A stretch of 64,000 nt of DNA. Source: Lineus longissimus (taxonomy: Eukaryota > Nemertea > Pilidiophora > Heteronemertea > Lineidae). Location of the stretch: NCBI RefSeq assembly GCF_910592395.1, contig NC_088321.1, positions 14,756,001 through 14,820,000 on the forward strand, read 5' to 3'. This document shows positions 12,501 to 25,900 of the stretch, one piece after another (position 1 is the stretch's first letter; every line of letters starts with the position of its first letter). The translations under genes and the position numbers were made by a program. The notes beneath the pieces were generated by a model that had not been told where the DNA came from, ran no database searches, and was given only the letters and a program-made list of their open reading frames with translations.

Positions 12501-14612
12501 CACGGCCTAGAAAGTCATTCAACCTTTAAGTCACGCAAATATCAAATAGGCCTTAGTGTCCTCACAGGATAACAACTTTTGGTCAAGAGACAACCATAAA
12601 GCATTTCTCCTGACCTCTTTCAAAATCATTTATCACTCTGTTTGACATTGAATTAATTGAAAACAATCTTCGGTATTCTACTCTGGTTGAAGGAATTCGC
12701 AGTTTGATGTAGGCCTGGGCTATGAACTGTCAAGAAATAGTAAAGAAAACAGACCGGTAGTTGTTGGCGTCGAGGTGTTAGTCTCTGTTGAAGTTGAAGA
12801 CACGGTTGATGTTGATGTTGAAGATGAAGTGGACCCTGGAGAACTGGGATTCCCTGTTGAATTGGACCGAATGGACCCTGTCGAACTGGGATTTTCCGTT
12901 GAAGTTGAAGTCCCTGTTCCTGTCCCAGATGAGGTTGAGTTCCTAGTTGAAGTTGTTGTGTCTGTAGAAGTTGAAGTAGCAGTTGTATTTGTTGAAGATA
13001 CAGCTGATGTCCCTGTTGAAGATGTAGATGAAGTTGAAGTTGTTGTCGCTGTCGAAGATGAAGCAGTCGCAACTAAAGTACACGACCTCCCCTCCCCCTG
13101 ATAGCCCGCCTCACACCTACAGTAGTAACTCCCAGGCGTATTGATACAGGTCATGTAACAATCATTTTTCGACCAATCAGCGCACTCATTGATGTCATCA
13201 CACCATCCGTTGTATTCAGAAAAACCTTGGCAGCAATGATACGTCTTCCACGTGTCCCGAAAGTACTCCACCCTATATCTTGTTTCATACCTTCTCCTGA
13301 AAACCATATTTCAAGAACCAGTCAAAAATATATGAGGTAGGGGCAAGGTAGGTCAGATTAAGTTACACAAAGCCGCCGATAGGGGCTCTCTCATCTCGGG
13401 ATATCGAAACTGTTCATGCTGTTTGAGGAATGTAGTCGATTATCGCTCAATCACACACAATTCAGTCCTCGAACAAGGCACATCAGTCTACTGAGGATAA
13501 CCAATTTGACCCCCTACTCCTGCGCATACATGCCCATGGTTCCCCTTTAATAGTCTTCTGTGATACTCATTTATGCGCAGGCGTAACCGGGTACAAATTT
13601 GAATATTTTCCATCTTCTGCCGTTCGTGGCGCTGATTTAAAGCAAGTCCTCAACGGAGTGTTGCAAGTACACGTACGTGTACTTCATTTGACAATTGATG
13701 AGTAAGAAGAGAACGTGTATGGAAAAGGAGAATTAGAGATTTCACCCTAGCGAGTGAATTAGTAACTGTAGGCCCCAGTTTTAAAGCTGCAATCACTTTT
13801 ACCGAGTGAAGAAGCTATCCATTCACCCGAGTCACATATCACATGCCGACACCGCCGCAAACAATTGAAACAAATCGTGTTGTGATCGTTCATTACCGAA
13901 TGCGCATAGTTTCGGCATTTGAAAGTCATGCAGAGTTGTCAGCAGCCGAACGAGACATGACTCGGGTTAATGGATAGCCATTTGACTCGGGTATTAAAAC
14001 TCGGGCTACTAGTTACCAATTCTCCCACCAGGGAAGATTGACGGATATTGACCTGTATCTTGTGCATCGAAACAATGGAAATTCGCTGCACCACGAGTAG
14101 TACTTGCTTGTGTACGCCGCACTGAAAGACGCATGCCGCGATTTCGTCACACTGCAAGAAAAAGGGCGGGAAATGTACTGGGTCTTTCAAGGTTTAAAAG
14201 GGCCCATAGAAGACATTGGCCATTAGATGTAAACCTTATTAGCTAGAGGTCCATGGCTGCGATCAAAACGTACACTCCGGACGCAGTGGACCGGCCTCGT
14301 TCCTCACCCTGAGGAGACCAAACTAAGATGATGCAATGGGCTGCCCGGGGAGTCTATCAAAACGAGGCATAATTCCAATATCAAACATTCATATCTTGTG
14401 ACATGGCCTTTTAGGATTGTGGTTCTGCAATATCAAAAGTCGCGACGGCTCCTGACTTGTTTGCAGCACACATTAACTTGAGGAGAATGAATGAACAGCA
14501 ATGTATGAATCGAAACTTACTACTGTACTTTTTCGCAGACATTCGAATCGCCCTTCGTCAGCCCTTCCACGGCAAGAAACAACAACGGGAAGACCAGTAA
14601 GGTATAGCCAAC
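9539..14612 (-). CDS. Single-pass membrane protein: EMI, EGF, mucin-like, EGF, EGF, SEA, EGF, TM, tail (5' partial)
   Basis: Exons in transcript order: 14612-14521, 14151-14053, 13296-12755, 12175-12035, 11777-11643, 11253-11144, 11050-10798, 10476-10351, 10026-9539; 661 residues, all phases consistent. Exon 1 carries a hydrophobic signal-like stretch (LLVFPLLFLAVEG) and DSNVCEK, the EMI start. Exon 2 has YYSWCSEFPLFRCTRYR and exon 3 CCQGF, completing the EMI, then a calcium-type EGF (DINEC) and about 100 residues almost all Ser/Thr. An EGF, a second DVNEC EGF, a SEA domain split over two exons (IRYVLKLALD ... GSVTVDMALGFYTV), a fourth EGF, a TM helix (MSFLAILCLIAFVVVTIL) and a tail of about 130 residues with YYNYIQDENDN follow. 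Probably a cell-surface adhesion or receptor protein; SEA domains often self-cleave in mucin-type proteins, but I see no clear GSVVV site. The initiating Met exon was not found. Not assigned to a named family. Confidence 0.85.
11495..11560 (-). pseudogene. Decayed partial copy of the neighbouring EGF exon
   Basis: The segment around 11500-11558 closely matches part of the exon at 11643-11777 (shared GCAGCGGCAT, TGTAACCCCCG, GAGGTTGATGC), but lacks the rest of the EGF and a usable splice frame. It lies in the next intron, about 170 bases downstream in transcript order, as expected after a small tandem duplication. Confidence 0.6.
13336..13432 (-). mobile_element. Diverged fragment of the TTTAAA-ended MITE
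   Basis: Matches the reverse complement of the element at 22062-22267 over its AAGTTACACAAAG and ATAGGGGCTCTCTC parts. No inverted repeat ends survive. Confidence 0.45.
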
Positions 14613-15645
14613 CTAATCATGCCAAGAAAAGGAAAAATCGTGAAGAACTGTTTAATGGTGTGCAATTGCAGAGAAAGTTATTGGCGGATAGTTCAGTTTG
14701 CAGTTAAACCTTTTTGGTCTTATTCATTTATGGTTTTATAGGTAAAATCGGACAGGTTTCAGAGGGGAGATAGCTGTTCCCGAGGGAAGGGCATTTTTTC
14801 TAAATTTAAAGGATTTCCGTTGTCAGTCCTTTAGCTGCTCTGCATGGGTATTGCACCATCAGGACAGTGAGCGCCTTTCATGTCACTACGATTTGGCACC
14901 AATTTGGTGTATTGGGAAGGGACACAAGAGACCCAGTCTCCGCAAGAATCTCATTCAATCAAAACTCCTCGTTCTGTACCATGGGAAATGCCTTGTATTT
15001 CGGTGTTATAGGTCTAGCCAAATTATGGTGTCGTCCGACAGGACAAATTCACAAAGAAAAATATTGCTTAAAAGTGTTTAACCATGCGTGTCCGAGCTAT
15101 CAGACAACCTCTTAGAAATGCGTCGTAGAAAATTCGACATGATCAGTTGAAGCTATCTTTTGACAAATATAACTATGGTTATATTAATTGGAGATTAACA
15201 ATTAATCTTTGCACCAACCTTTGTTAATTCCATTGTTTTGGAGTGGTTTAATCCGCTATTATCAAAAGGATCAACGGGAGGTTATCCTAATCCGTCACCA
15301 TTTCTGAATTCTTTCATTCGAACTGTCTTTATATATATTTGTTGAGAGGCCTTCGCCTGTATTGGCGGCATTCGTGAAAGTCCGGAGGCCGAGATTACAA
15401 CCGTGAAATTCGAACCTGCCAAAATCGTGGGGAGTGCATCTTGACCCGCAATATTTTAAGATCGCTCGATAGTGGTGACGCAAACGCATGAGAGTCGGGA
15501 TGTGCCCAGGATGTGCAACGATCAAGTCGGGGCGTTGTTGGCTCAAGACAGTGCATCCTCAAAACCAGAGTCAGTCCTATGCTCCCCCCCCCCTCGCTCA
15601 CATTACATATATAAGCTCGGTCGTTAGTGCCGAGTGTTGGTCTTA

Positions 15646-15817
15646 GGCCGAAGTTACATAGACCTCATTCGTTCATTTCCCAGGACTCATTTTCCCCTTT
15701 TGCTTCCGTTCCCCTGTAAAAGCACGGCCTTGTGGCGTGCATTCACCGAGGAATGAAAGAAAAACCCGGAAAGTGACTCGTGGTAAATGAACGAATGAGG
15801 TCTATGTAACTTCGGCC
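15646..15817. mobile_element. MITE, PIF/Harbinger-like, with TTA target duplication
   Basis: 172 bp with inverted ends of about 33 bases beginning GGCCGAAGTTACATAGACC. The element is flanked by TTA on both sides (15643-15645 and 15818-15820), as is usual for PIF/Harbinger-type insertions. Non-coding. Confidence 0.8.
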
Positions 15818-16067
15818 TTAGGTTCAGCCCGGATGGAGACAGTGGGGAGACAGTAGATGAAGTCCCCTTTTGTTCCCGTTAGGCAATAGTCGCACAGTAG
15901 GCCTATATAGAAGATCAACCAACTGTGCCGTACGCCGGACCGACTAAAGTCAAAGACTATATTCATAATTGCCTCTGAATGGAATCATCACGCATTCCGG
16001 GACGCGGGTTGCCAAGAAAGTCGGGACGGCTCCTAGCCGTTGGCCGTTTCAATTTTGGTCATTCTCC

Positions 16068-16137
16068 AAGCGTCGTCAATGGTGATCATTGTCGTCAATG
16101 ACGATCATTGTCGTCAATGACGATCATTGTCGTCAAG
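16068..16137. repeat. Tandem repeat, about 20-bp unit
   Basis: Three and a half copies of GTCGTCAATGACGATCATT, the first one slightly diverged, in the shared upstream region of the divergent genes. Confidence 0.75.
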
Positions 16138-16924
16138 ACTTACTCGACCTACTGTCTCTGCCGCTTTGTGACAATTTCAGCGGGTGCATGTAAATTGGAC
16201 ATTTGGCCCGGCGCCCGGGAGATTGAATTTTGGTCAATGCGATGCTGCCACCTGCCATTACCCATAAGAACTAAGTTCCGACGCGGAAGTAATGATTTTG
16301 ACACTACACAGGACGTTGTGACATAAAATGTGAATAAAGTCAAGTTCTCAAATATGAATACTTTGATTGTAAGTATATTTCCAAACATTTGGTACCATTT
16401 TTTGTGAATTCATAGAAGTTAAAAGTACTTTGCGGAGCTTGGAATTGGCTCTGATGAAATTTTGTTTACGTTTTGTAGGCCTAATGCATTATTCACGGAT
16501 CATTAAGCACGCGGGTAAACACTATGTCATGATAGTATGTGCTTATGTGTATTCAGGTACTTGCCATGTTCATAGGATCAGGGGAGCAAGGGTTAACTTC
16601 ATTCATTACTGAGGAGACGATAAATGTTTTCCCTCTCACTTTTTTCAAGCAGGCCAAGGCCAGGCATCCCTCGACGACTGGCGTAAACCCGTTGTCAGTA
16701 TATGTCACAGTTTATTCAGCTTCACTCCATGTCACGATGAATGATGTAACTTTGTGCGATATTGTATTGCCACGTTAAGAGAAGAGTGTGCGTCATGTCG
16801 TCAATTTTTAATTGAAATTAACGTAAATGGCGTCACCACACAGAAGTGCCGTCTGGCGATACGATATCTCACAACCTTAGGTTGTGTCCCTTACTTACTT
16901 TAACCCTTGAATTTTGACTTCCAG

Positions 16925-19900
16925 AATCCGTCCATCGTTCTAACGTTCCTCATCCTCGTCACACTCGATGTTTCGATTGTTGACTCACTATCCGCCGGCC
17001 AGTCTAATGTTTGCAGCAACACAGTATAGTAAGTATAACATCGATGCCTTCTCATTGATTCAATAATCAGGCAGCAATGTCACTTACAGTAAGGTGGTTC
17101 AACATTGTCGCTTTCTTTGACAGCCTGATCAGCTCAGTCCTACATGTAGAGGAGCGTCACAGCCCAGCCGTTAGCACTGCTGGCTACCACGCAATGCGAC
17201 ACTCAAGAAGTTGGCCCGGAAGTTTTGACGGTACGGTTAAGACAATGAAAGACTGCTAAAATGTGGAATCTGCCAACTGGTAAAGCAAGGATGCAATCAT
17301 TCCTGCTTCCACATTTTAGCAGTCTCCCATTGTCTAAACCGTACCATTGCCACTTCTGGGCCAACTTCTGAAGTGTCGTATAGGGCCCAGGTTCCATCCA
17401 GGGGAGAACCCAGTCATATCTATTGATGAACATAATGGCTTTCACGGAACTAAAATCGAACTGATCGACAGCAGGCTAACGCATCAAAGAATCTAAATGC
17501 CTATTCTTTTTCTGTCCAGTTATAAAGCATCTCGGAGCGAATCGTACAACCAGCCATACAGGGTGAAAACCTACACATGGTGCTGGGCCGTCCCACCAAG
17601 ATGTACCAACTACTTGTAAGTATCATGTCTGTGGCGAAATAAAGACACATTTCATGGGTGAATCAAGGTTGCTGAAAAAGAGGGGGTGTTGAAAACAGAG
17701 AACTGACTCCCAGCCTTGAAATTGACATTCACTTTGTTTTGAAAGAGTTCTATTGCTTAACCCTTTTGCTGCCAACTTCGCATTTCTGCACAATGACTTT
17801 TGTTCCTTTTGCTGCCAACTTCGCATTTTGGCGAAATTTTCCTATGTGGTGAAAATACATTGATTTTTCGTCTGCTAGCGTCGTTTATGGTATATACCTA
17901 TAGATGGCGTGGTAGAGGAGTTACCACGCTACGTTTCTACTGTACATGTTATATATCGATTTGCTGAGATTTCGGGTGAAAATCACTTCCAAAAGTTCAC
18001 AAAATGGCGAATCGGATGTCATTATCACAGGTACTCGATGAATTGGATATCATGCATGATTCAAAGAACTGTTTCGAAAGGTACCAAGCAGTTGTCAATT
18101 ATTAGAATAGAGTTATCTGACTGCTACATACATTCTATGACAGGACATTTGGCTGAGAAACTTTGAACTTTCATGTTTAGTTGAGGAAACCCTGAATTTT
18201 AGCTGTTTTATACCAGGCCCCCTCCATAGGGACCCCTGACCCCCCTATCTGCTATTAGTTCTCTGGTAGCACTAAAAAGGAGCTCTAGGGAGTGAAGGTA
18301 TGTAATTTAGTCCCAACATATCACCATAAGTAGTAATTTTTGGTCTACAAAGTAAATGGCTGATCATTGAATTTTGAAGAATTTTGCTCGATTTCTGTAA
18401 ATAACGCATCGGTATTTCTTGGCAATTTTGTTACAAAGCAATACAAATTCAGGGTTTACAAGGTTATGGACTTAGAAAGGAAAGAGTAAAGAAACATGCA
18501 GATGCATAAAAATAGTTTTATTAGTTGTATTATTACATTTATTCTAAATTACAGTGGTTTATTCTACAAAATCTTCAATTCTCATTAGTTATTCAAGATG
18601 GCGGCATGCAAATTAGGGCGTGACCTACTTTTTAAAAATTTTAATTTGAAGTCCAGGTCATACTGAACAACTTCCATGTGCATTGTTTTATCATATCTCC
18701 AATAGTTTTCTCAGGAAAAATATTTAAATTGATCATATCAATTTTTTTCAATTTAACCTAAAATTGCTTGGCACTGAGGACTCAAAAAAAAAAAATTTGC
18801 TTGGCAGCAAAAGGGTTAAGCATTTCAAGTTCTAGCCAAATTGGTGGTAACCTATGGCAACCCTTAAGCCAGCTTGGCAACCAATCCACAGCAGCTGAAA
18901 GTTTGAGTAGTGTATTTTTGAAACGTTTAAGACAGACGTCAAACTTTTGATGCCTCTCTTTTTTAAATAGGATGCGATACCGGACTGCGTATCGACAGGT
19001 TTGGGACACGAAGTCGAGGGTTGAGTACAAGTGTTGCCGTGGTTACCATGAGGTTGTTGGCGTCTGCAAACGTGAGTATGGTATTGCTTTCAGGAAGTGG
19101 AAAACATGTTGTTTTCCTCATGAAATTTAAGAATGTTGACGCAAAATCACATGTTTGAACTTCCAATGGAGACGGATGTTGACCGAAGCACCACTTGTCA
19201 AATTAAAGTGCTTTGCCCCTTCAAACTAGGTTAGGTACATATCTTGAAGCTCTTGAACTTGGCTGTTCAAGTAAGATGGATTATTTTGCAATACTCTTCT
19301 TCCCCTGCCTTTAGAATTTTTGAGATGCACGCTAGACAGTCTGTCTGTTTTGTTTAATGGATTCGGCTGACGTAAAAGAGATCCACCACCGAGCGCCAGA
19401 CTTTTGTGGTCAGGGTGCTGTCCTTGGCCAGAACTCCTCACTATTCTTCATAAGGGAGCAGGTCTGAAGCCACAGAGCCCCAGAGCTTTGTGGTCAGGGT
19501 GGTGTCCTTGGCCAGAACTCCTCACTATTCTTCATAAGGGAGCAGGTCTGAAGCCACAGACCCCCAGAGTTTTGTAGTCAGGGTGGTGACCTTGGCCAGA
19601 ACTCCTCTCTATTCTTCATAAGGTAGCAGGTCTAGGCACATGTGCTAGAATCTCTGGTCTCCAGCTCAACATTCAAATCGAGCAGATTCTCCATACAGGG
19701 GGGTCGTCTTGTGGCAAAGTTTGACTGTTCAATTCTGTAACTGATGAATTGGGGGAAAACACTGGAAAGTGATCACACCACCACCATCATCACCGCATGC
19801 CCCCAGCCCACTCCCTGTGCAGCACTGCTTGAATAAAATCAAAATCTCTGCTGTGTTTCGTGTATGTTACCCAGTCAATGAATTCATGAATTATTCATTG

Positions 19901-22900
19901 AGAATTCAACACATTCCGACAGGTAATGGTATACAGTGACCACGAACACGCAGACTCGATGTTAAACTTGCTATTTTTAGAAATTTAGAAATATGAGTAA
20001 TAAAATCAAGCCAATGTTTTTGATGAGGAATCAGCCTTTTCTCCCTTTGACAGATAATTCCATGACCTGGATTCCTTTAGATTTTACAAGATGATTAGGT
20101 CACCAGTAAAAATACAACTCCTCGGCCACCTGATGAGTCACCCTTCTCAAGAGCCACTAATGACGATTCTATTAAATGTGTTTTAAAATGGGGTACACCA
20201 TTCGTAGTCACTGGTGGTCCAGGAAAATAGAAATGCAGTTATACACAATGCCGTAGTGCAGTTATCGTGCATACAAATTTGCTGAAACTTGGTATGTATA
20301 GTATTTGCATGTCTGTCTAAACAACGCCTTCAGACCATGTCGCTTTCCTCATAAGAGTCGTCACTATGTTAGAACCTTAAATAAAGAATAATATTATGAT
20401 TGAGGTCGCTGAACCAATGAATTGATCAGACCACCAAAGTCTAAAGCGTATCACACAATGATAGCTTTAGTCCTAGCGATTTATGTTCCTCACTTCGATG
20501 AAGTCTTTCTTTGACCTGGGGCATACACCAATTGCAGTCGTACAATTTGGACAATAAGGACACCAGTTTCGGTGCCAAATTTGCTGTTTCCATTCAATTT
20601 GACCTCTCTAATCAGGACACCTCTCTATTAAGGACAGTACTTGTCAGTCCCAAGGGTGTCCTTAATAGAGAGGTTCTAATGTTTCTAGTTTGGTATGTAG
20701 CTTTTCAGCCTTTTGTCTGAAGCTATTCAAGCCTTCACTTTGATGAATACTTTCTCTTCACCTGGTATATGCACCAATTCTATACACCTTTCCAGAAATG
20801 GGGCGCTGAGTGTCCGAAATAGTGATGTCATAAGGGGAAACTAGGCCTTATGGTGGAGGGACAAAGGACACCCTTGACACTGACAGATGCTGTCCTTGAT
20901 TAAGAGGTGTCCTGATTATAGAAGTCAATTTCAATGGAAATAACCACTTTCATGCCATAAGTTGGGTCCTTAATAGAGAGGTGTCCTTAATAGAGAGGTG
21001 TCTCTGTCTGCTAGGTCTCGCTCCAAGTGGTAAGAATAAAGTGAGTTGTCCAAGGTCACAGTGTGCTGTATTGGCTTTTAGGCCCACAATGTTTGTATAT
21101 GAATCAAGCACCAGCCATCGAACCACGTCGATCCTCTCATACGAATTATCAATCGTTTTAAATAGGACGTTTATGAACAACTTTGGATCACAATGGAGTC
21201 ATCGTCATCAAATAAATCATGATATACCCTGGGAAATATCTCGTGATCAAATAAAGTTTTTATATGAGGCATAAGTGGGTGTTACGAACCTTGACGTGTT
21301 CAATTATTTCTTTGTAATATGGGTATATTTTCTCCAGTTTGCCCAAGTTCCACCTACAGTTCCAAGCGTCCAAATCTTATCTAAAGAACCAACAATAAGC
21401 CAGTTAGACTCTTAGTCTTAGGTGATCTCGACTCAATGTTGAAAAAATATTTGACGTCAGCGACTAAATGATTCATAGCATGATACTTAGTTTATAGGCC
21501 CTAGAGGTGAAAAATTTCATGTTGTAATGTGAAAAAAGACACTGCACAGAATGGTTAAGCAATGATTCAAACAATATTCAACCGAATTGAAGTCTAGCTA
21601 AAGGCGGTGTTGTATGACCTAGATCCAGTGTTTTGTAAATCGCTGAATATAGTCATGGTGTCATTAGACTCGTATATCGGCTGTTATATTATAGACCTGT
21701 TTGTCGTTAAGGAAGTCCTTGAAACATACTGCTTTGTGGTTGGTGATGAATAGGCCTGCTTTGGGTCATCGCCGATGACGTCTTTGATATTGGACAAAGC
21801 AGATTGGTTTTTCGTTCCTATATTTGGTAAATTTGCAGTACTCCCATTCTTTCACGTTGAAAGATGGGCACGCATTTGCCCTGCTCACAAAAGAGGTTTT
21901 TCAATGAAAACTGCCATCTATGATGATAACTGTGTACCTTCATCATCAAATACATCAAAATGTCAACAAGCATACTGCCATTATTTTGCCATCCTACACC
22001 GCCTGGTGGCATTGAAGGATATTGTTTTCCAACTACTTGAAGTGCCCTCCCAAGTAGTCCCTTTAAAGGGGGACTATAGGCAGGAGCAGAGGGGCTAATT
22101 TGGCCATCTTCAGGTGACTAACGGCCCTGGGTCATGTCAGATTCAGCACTATTCCTTGTACAATCATGAATCATTTCGACATACTGTGAGACGCGAGAGA
22201 CCCCTATTGGTGACTTTGTGTAACTTTATCTTGCCTGCCTAGCTGCTGCCTATATTGTCCCTTTAAAATGACAATGATAATAATCTTTTTTACAAATTTT
22301 CGTTTCAGCTACATGTTCCTTCTCATGTGGAAATGGCGACTGCACCTCTCCAAATGTCTGCACCTGTAAATCGGGATACTTCGGCCACCAATGCGACAAA
22401 AGTGTGTACCTTTTTAAAAATGATAATTAAAACTGAACGCCTTTAAGTCCCAATGTTTTCGGTGCCCTTATGGGGCCTACTCGCTGGCCTCTCACTAACA
22501 TGATTTGGGACACATTTTTTCTATCAAAAGACAATTTTCTAAATCCACATCACCCTGAAACTGAGAACGGTATGAATCCAGAAAGAGTGGTAAGGATGCA
22601 GTCCTTATCTTAGGCTAAAACAATTTAATACCATGAATAGCAACCTGTTACATAAAAAATTACACCTTTCTTTCTCCATACTGGAGAAAGAAAGTTTTTT
22701 CGGTGGCCCAGCTAAGCATGGTATTAAACTGATTTAGCCTTATATATACGATGATACCTTCGATTCAGTTTCACATTTGGCCTTGCAGAATGCGCGCCGT
22801 GGAAATATGGCCCTGGTTGTTTAAGTTCGTGTAGCTGTATCACAGCTAGAACTGACCAATGTGACGCTTCGACTGGGCGGTGCCTTTGTAAAGCAGGTAA

Positions 22901-25900
22901 GTGACGTTATTGCAAAATGCGTTTATGTCTTATCTCTTTAGTTCACACTGTGGCTCAAGGTATCGGTTTGCCAAAGAAAAATACCTGCTCGAAAGGAAAC
23001 GATATCACAATTGAAACTTACAAAATATAAGTTCATAATGAGGGGCATAATGCCTGTGTTTATTATTTTCATCCGATTGTACCCATCCAACATTGTAATT
23101 AGAGCGCCTTGTTTCTATTGTGGTGCAGAGGTAAACCAATACCTTTACTCTTGGTTCATTATCGGTACTGTATAACGGGGTGAAATTAGCATGTGCGTTT
23201 TCGAGCCTTTAGCATGGTTGACCTTACTATTTCAAGAATGCTTGTGCAAAATTATGCTAAAAAATACATCAGTGGGCTAATGTTTTGTCTGTGAGCAAAT
23301 GTTATTATCATCTGGCCGAAATAAGATTATACGAGGTGGGGCAATTTCAACCCCCCCTCGGGCTAAATTCACCCCACTTTACAGCACCTAACACTTGCAT
23401 GCTTGTATAGTGCTCACACTAACACTGGCAGTAGCAGAAGGTAATACTATGTGAGGTCTCTGTTTTCAAACTAACAAGTTGTTGCCCTTTTATTAGGTTA
23501 TAGCTGCACACTTTATTTTGCTATCACACTCTTGGAATAAAAATTTCATGCTGAAGAAATAATGGCATGCCTGACACTTTAACACTGCACACTTAACTCT
23601 TTTTGCCCGCAAGCCGTATATACACGGTCTGCCATGTTTGATTTCACAGCCGCTGACCGTATACTCACGGTTTTTCAAGTTCAAATTTCCCCCACTGTCA
23701 CATGATGCCTTCACCCTAAATACACTTGTGGTGACTCAAGCAACATATGACAATGCGTTGACGATCTTTTCAAGCGATTATAGTTGGATTGGTAGTCATC
23801 AGATGGCGCTGCAATCTGGGCTATCGTCTGCTGATTTTGAAAGTCTGATTTTCTGAAATTCGCCTCGGTTTTCAGATCAAATCACGTGAAACGAGTTACG
23901 GGCTGAAAGAGTTAAAGTGTAATTCTAACGCGAAAATACAAATTGACATTAGTTATTTTGTTTATTTCAGCTTCATTCTTGGTTTTGCCATTTGGCACCG
24001 ATTAACAACTGCATGCTTATTACAGTAGGTAATATACTAACCAGTAAAATAACTACATGTATTTCGATTAACAGAGAACCTAGGTAAACTGATCATAAAG
24101 CGAGGTTGGCAATATCATTTCAGGCCGTCATTCAGTTACTTTGTGTCGAGCAATTTCATTGGCCACCCGCTTATAATTGTGCGTCTGAAAGATTTCCCGC
24201 TGTGGGGTAAAAGGAGGAGATATTAGTATTGACATTCGCGGCATGATTTTCCTGATCCACGATGAAGTACAAATATCGTCCCCCTACAAAGGTTCACACG
24301 AATCCTGAAGAAATTGACAACGAAATATATGTTTCTTTTTAGGTTACAAGGGTTCGACGTGTAATGAACAATGTACAGCGAATGTGAATTATGGGATAGG
24401 GTGCAAGAGCAAATGTCAGTGTCAAAATGGTGCTGCGTGTGACTACAGGACTGGTGCTTGTACATGTACAGCCGGCTTCTATGGACCCTAGTAAGTGTAA
24501 TTCTGAAACTTTCTGTTTTCTTTAGGACTATCAGTAGTTCGTCCTTTAGTTGAATCCAAATTTGACGAAACTGCTCAAGGTATGAATGAAACAATCACCT
24601 TTTGTATCCCGGCTCCTTGTAGAGTTGTTGAGAGTCGGATATACTCTATTCCTTTCATCTTCAGCTGTGAGAAAAAATGCCCCAGTGGTACTGGTGGAAT
24701 TGGATGTGAAGAGTGTAAGTGCCAGAACGGTGTCTGTGATTCGAAGACGGCACTGTGCTCCTCCTGTTACCCGGGATGGAAGGTAAGTTATTGTACGAGC
24801 CAACAGATGGCACTGATCAGTAAACCTATTGACGTGTCCATTCATTGGAAAACTCTCAATCGTCACTTCCAATGGTACCATTAGTATTTATAGTAAACCT
24901 TTTGACATGTCCATTCATTTGAAAACTCTTGACAAGCACTTTCAATGGTACCATAAGTAAACCTATTGACATGTCCATTCATTGGAAAACTCAATCAGCA
25001 CTTTCAATGGTACCATTAGTAAACCTTTTGACATGTCCATTCATTGGAAAACTCAATCAGCACTTTCAATGGTACCATTAGTAAACCTATTGACATGTCC
25101 ATTCATTGGAAAACTCTCAATCAGCGTTTTCTAATGGTACCATTAGTAAACCTATAAACTCTCAATCAGCACTTCTAATGGTACCATTAGTAAACCTTTT
25201 GACATGTCCATTCATTGGAAAACTCAATCAGCACTTTCAATGGTACCATTAGTAAACCTATAAACTCTCAATCAGCGCTTCTAATCGTACCATTAGTAAA
25301 CCTATTGACATGTCCATTCATTGGAAAAATCTCAATCAGCACTTTCAATGGTACCATTAGTAAACCTATAAACTCTCAATCAGCGCTTCTAATGGTACCA
25401 TTAGTAAACCTATTGACATGTCCATTCAGTGGAAAACTCTCAATCAGCACTTTCAATGGTACCATTAGTAAACCTATAAACTCTCAATCAGCGCTTCTAA
25501 TGGTACCATTAGTAAACCTATTGACATGTCCATTCATTGGAAAACTCTCAATTTGACTTTCTAATGGTACCATTAGTAAACCTATTGACATGTCCATTCA
25601 TTGGAAAACTCTCAATTTGGCTTTCTAATGGTACCATTAGTAAACCTATTGACATGGCCATTCCTTGGAAAGCTGTCATCTATATATTTTCTGAATATAT
25701 TCTCAAAACTCTTACCCCATTCCAGAAGGGTTTCAAACATTTGTTTTAATTTCAGGGAGAGGTGTGCTCCGAGAAGTGTCCATTGTTCTCCTGGGGTAAA
25801 AATTGTGCGGAAAAGTGTGATTGCAATGGCGGGGAATGTTTACAAACTGTGGGGAACTGTACAAAATGTCGTCCTGGATACATGGGAGTGAAGTAAGCAA

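Larger units (their letters stand above)
14613..16924. other. Shared upstream region of two divergent EMI-domain genes
   Basis: 2.3 kb separate the first visible exons of the minus-strand EMI/SEA gene and the plus-strand CED-1/MEGF-like gene. The unseen initiating exons and both promoters should lie in here, though I could not pin a Met exon or promoter for either. It contains a MITE (15646-15817) and a short tandem repeat (about 16070-16137). Confidence 0.5.

Noticed and set aside
12653-13101. Open frames on both strands over the Ser/Thr-rich exon
   Set aside because: Low-complexity codons of the mucin-like stretch keep other frames open; the spliced minus-strand frame joins EGF exons in phase.
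16827-16880. Candidate first coding exon (ATGGCGTCACC...) of the CED-1-like gene
   Set aside because: The frame meets a TAG before any acceptable donor, so it cannot join the exon at 16925.
24819-25672. CRISPR-like regular array
   Set aside because: Units are contiguous minisatellite repeats without unique spacers, in an intron of an animal gene.
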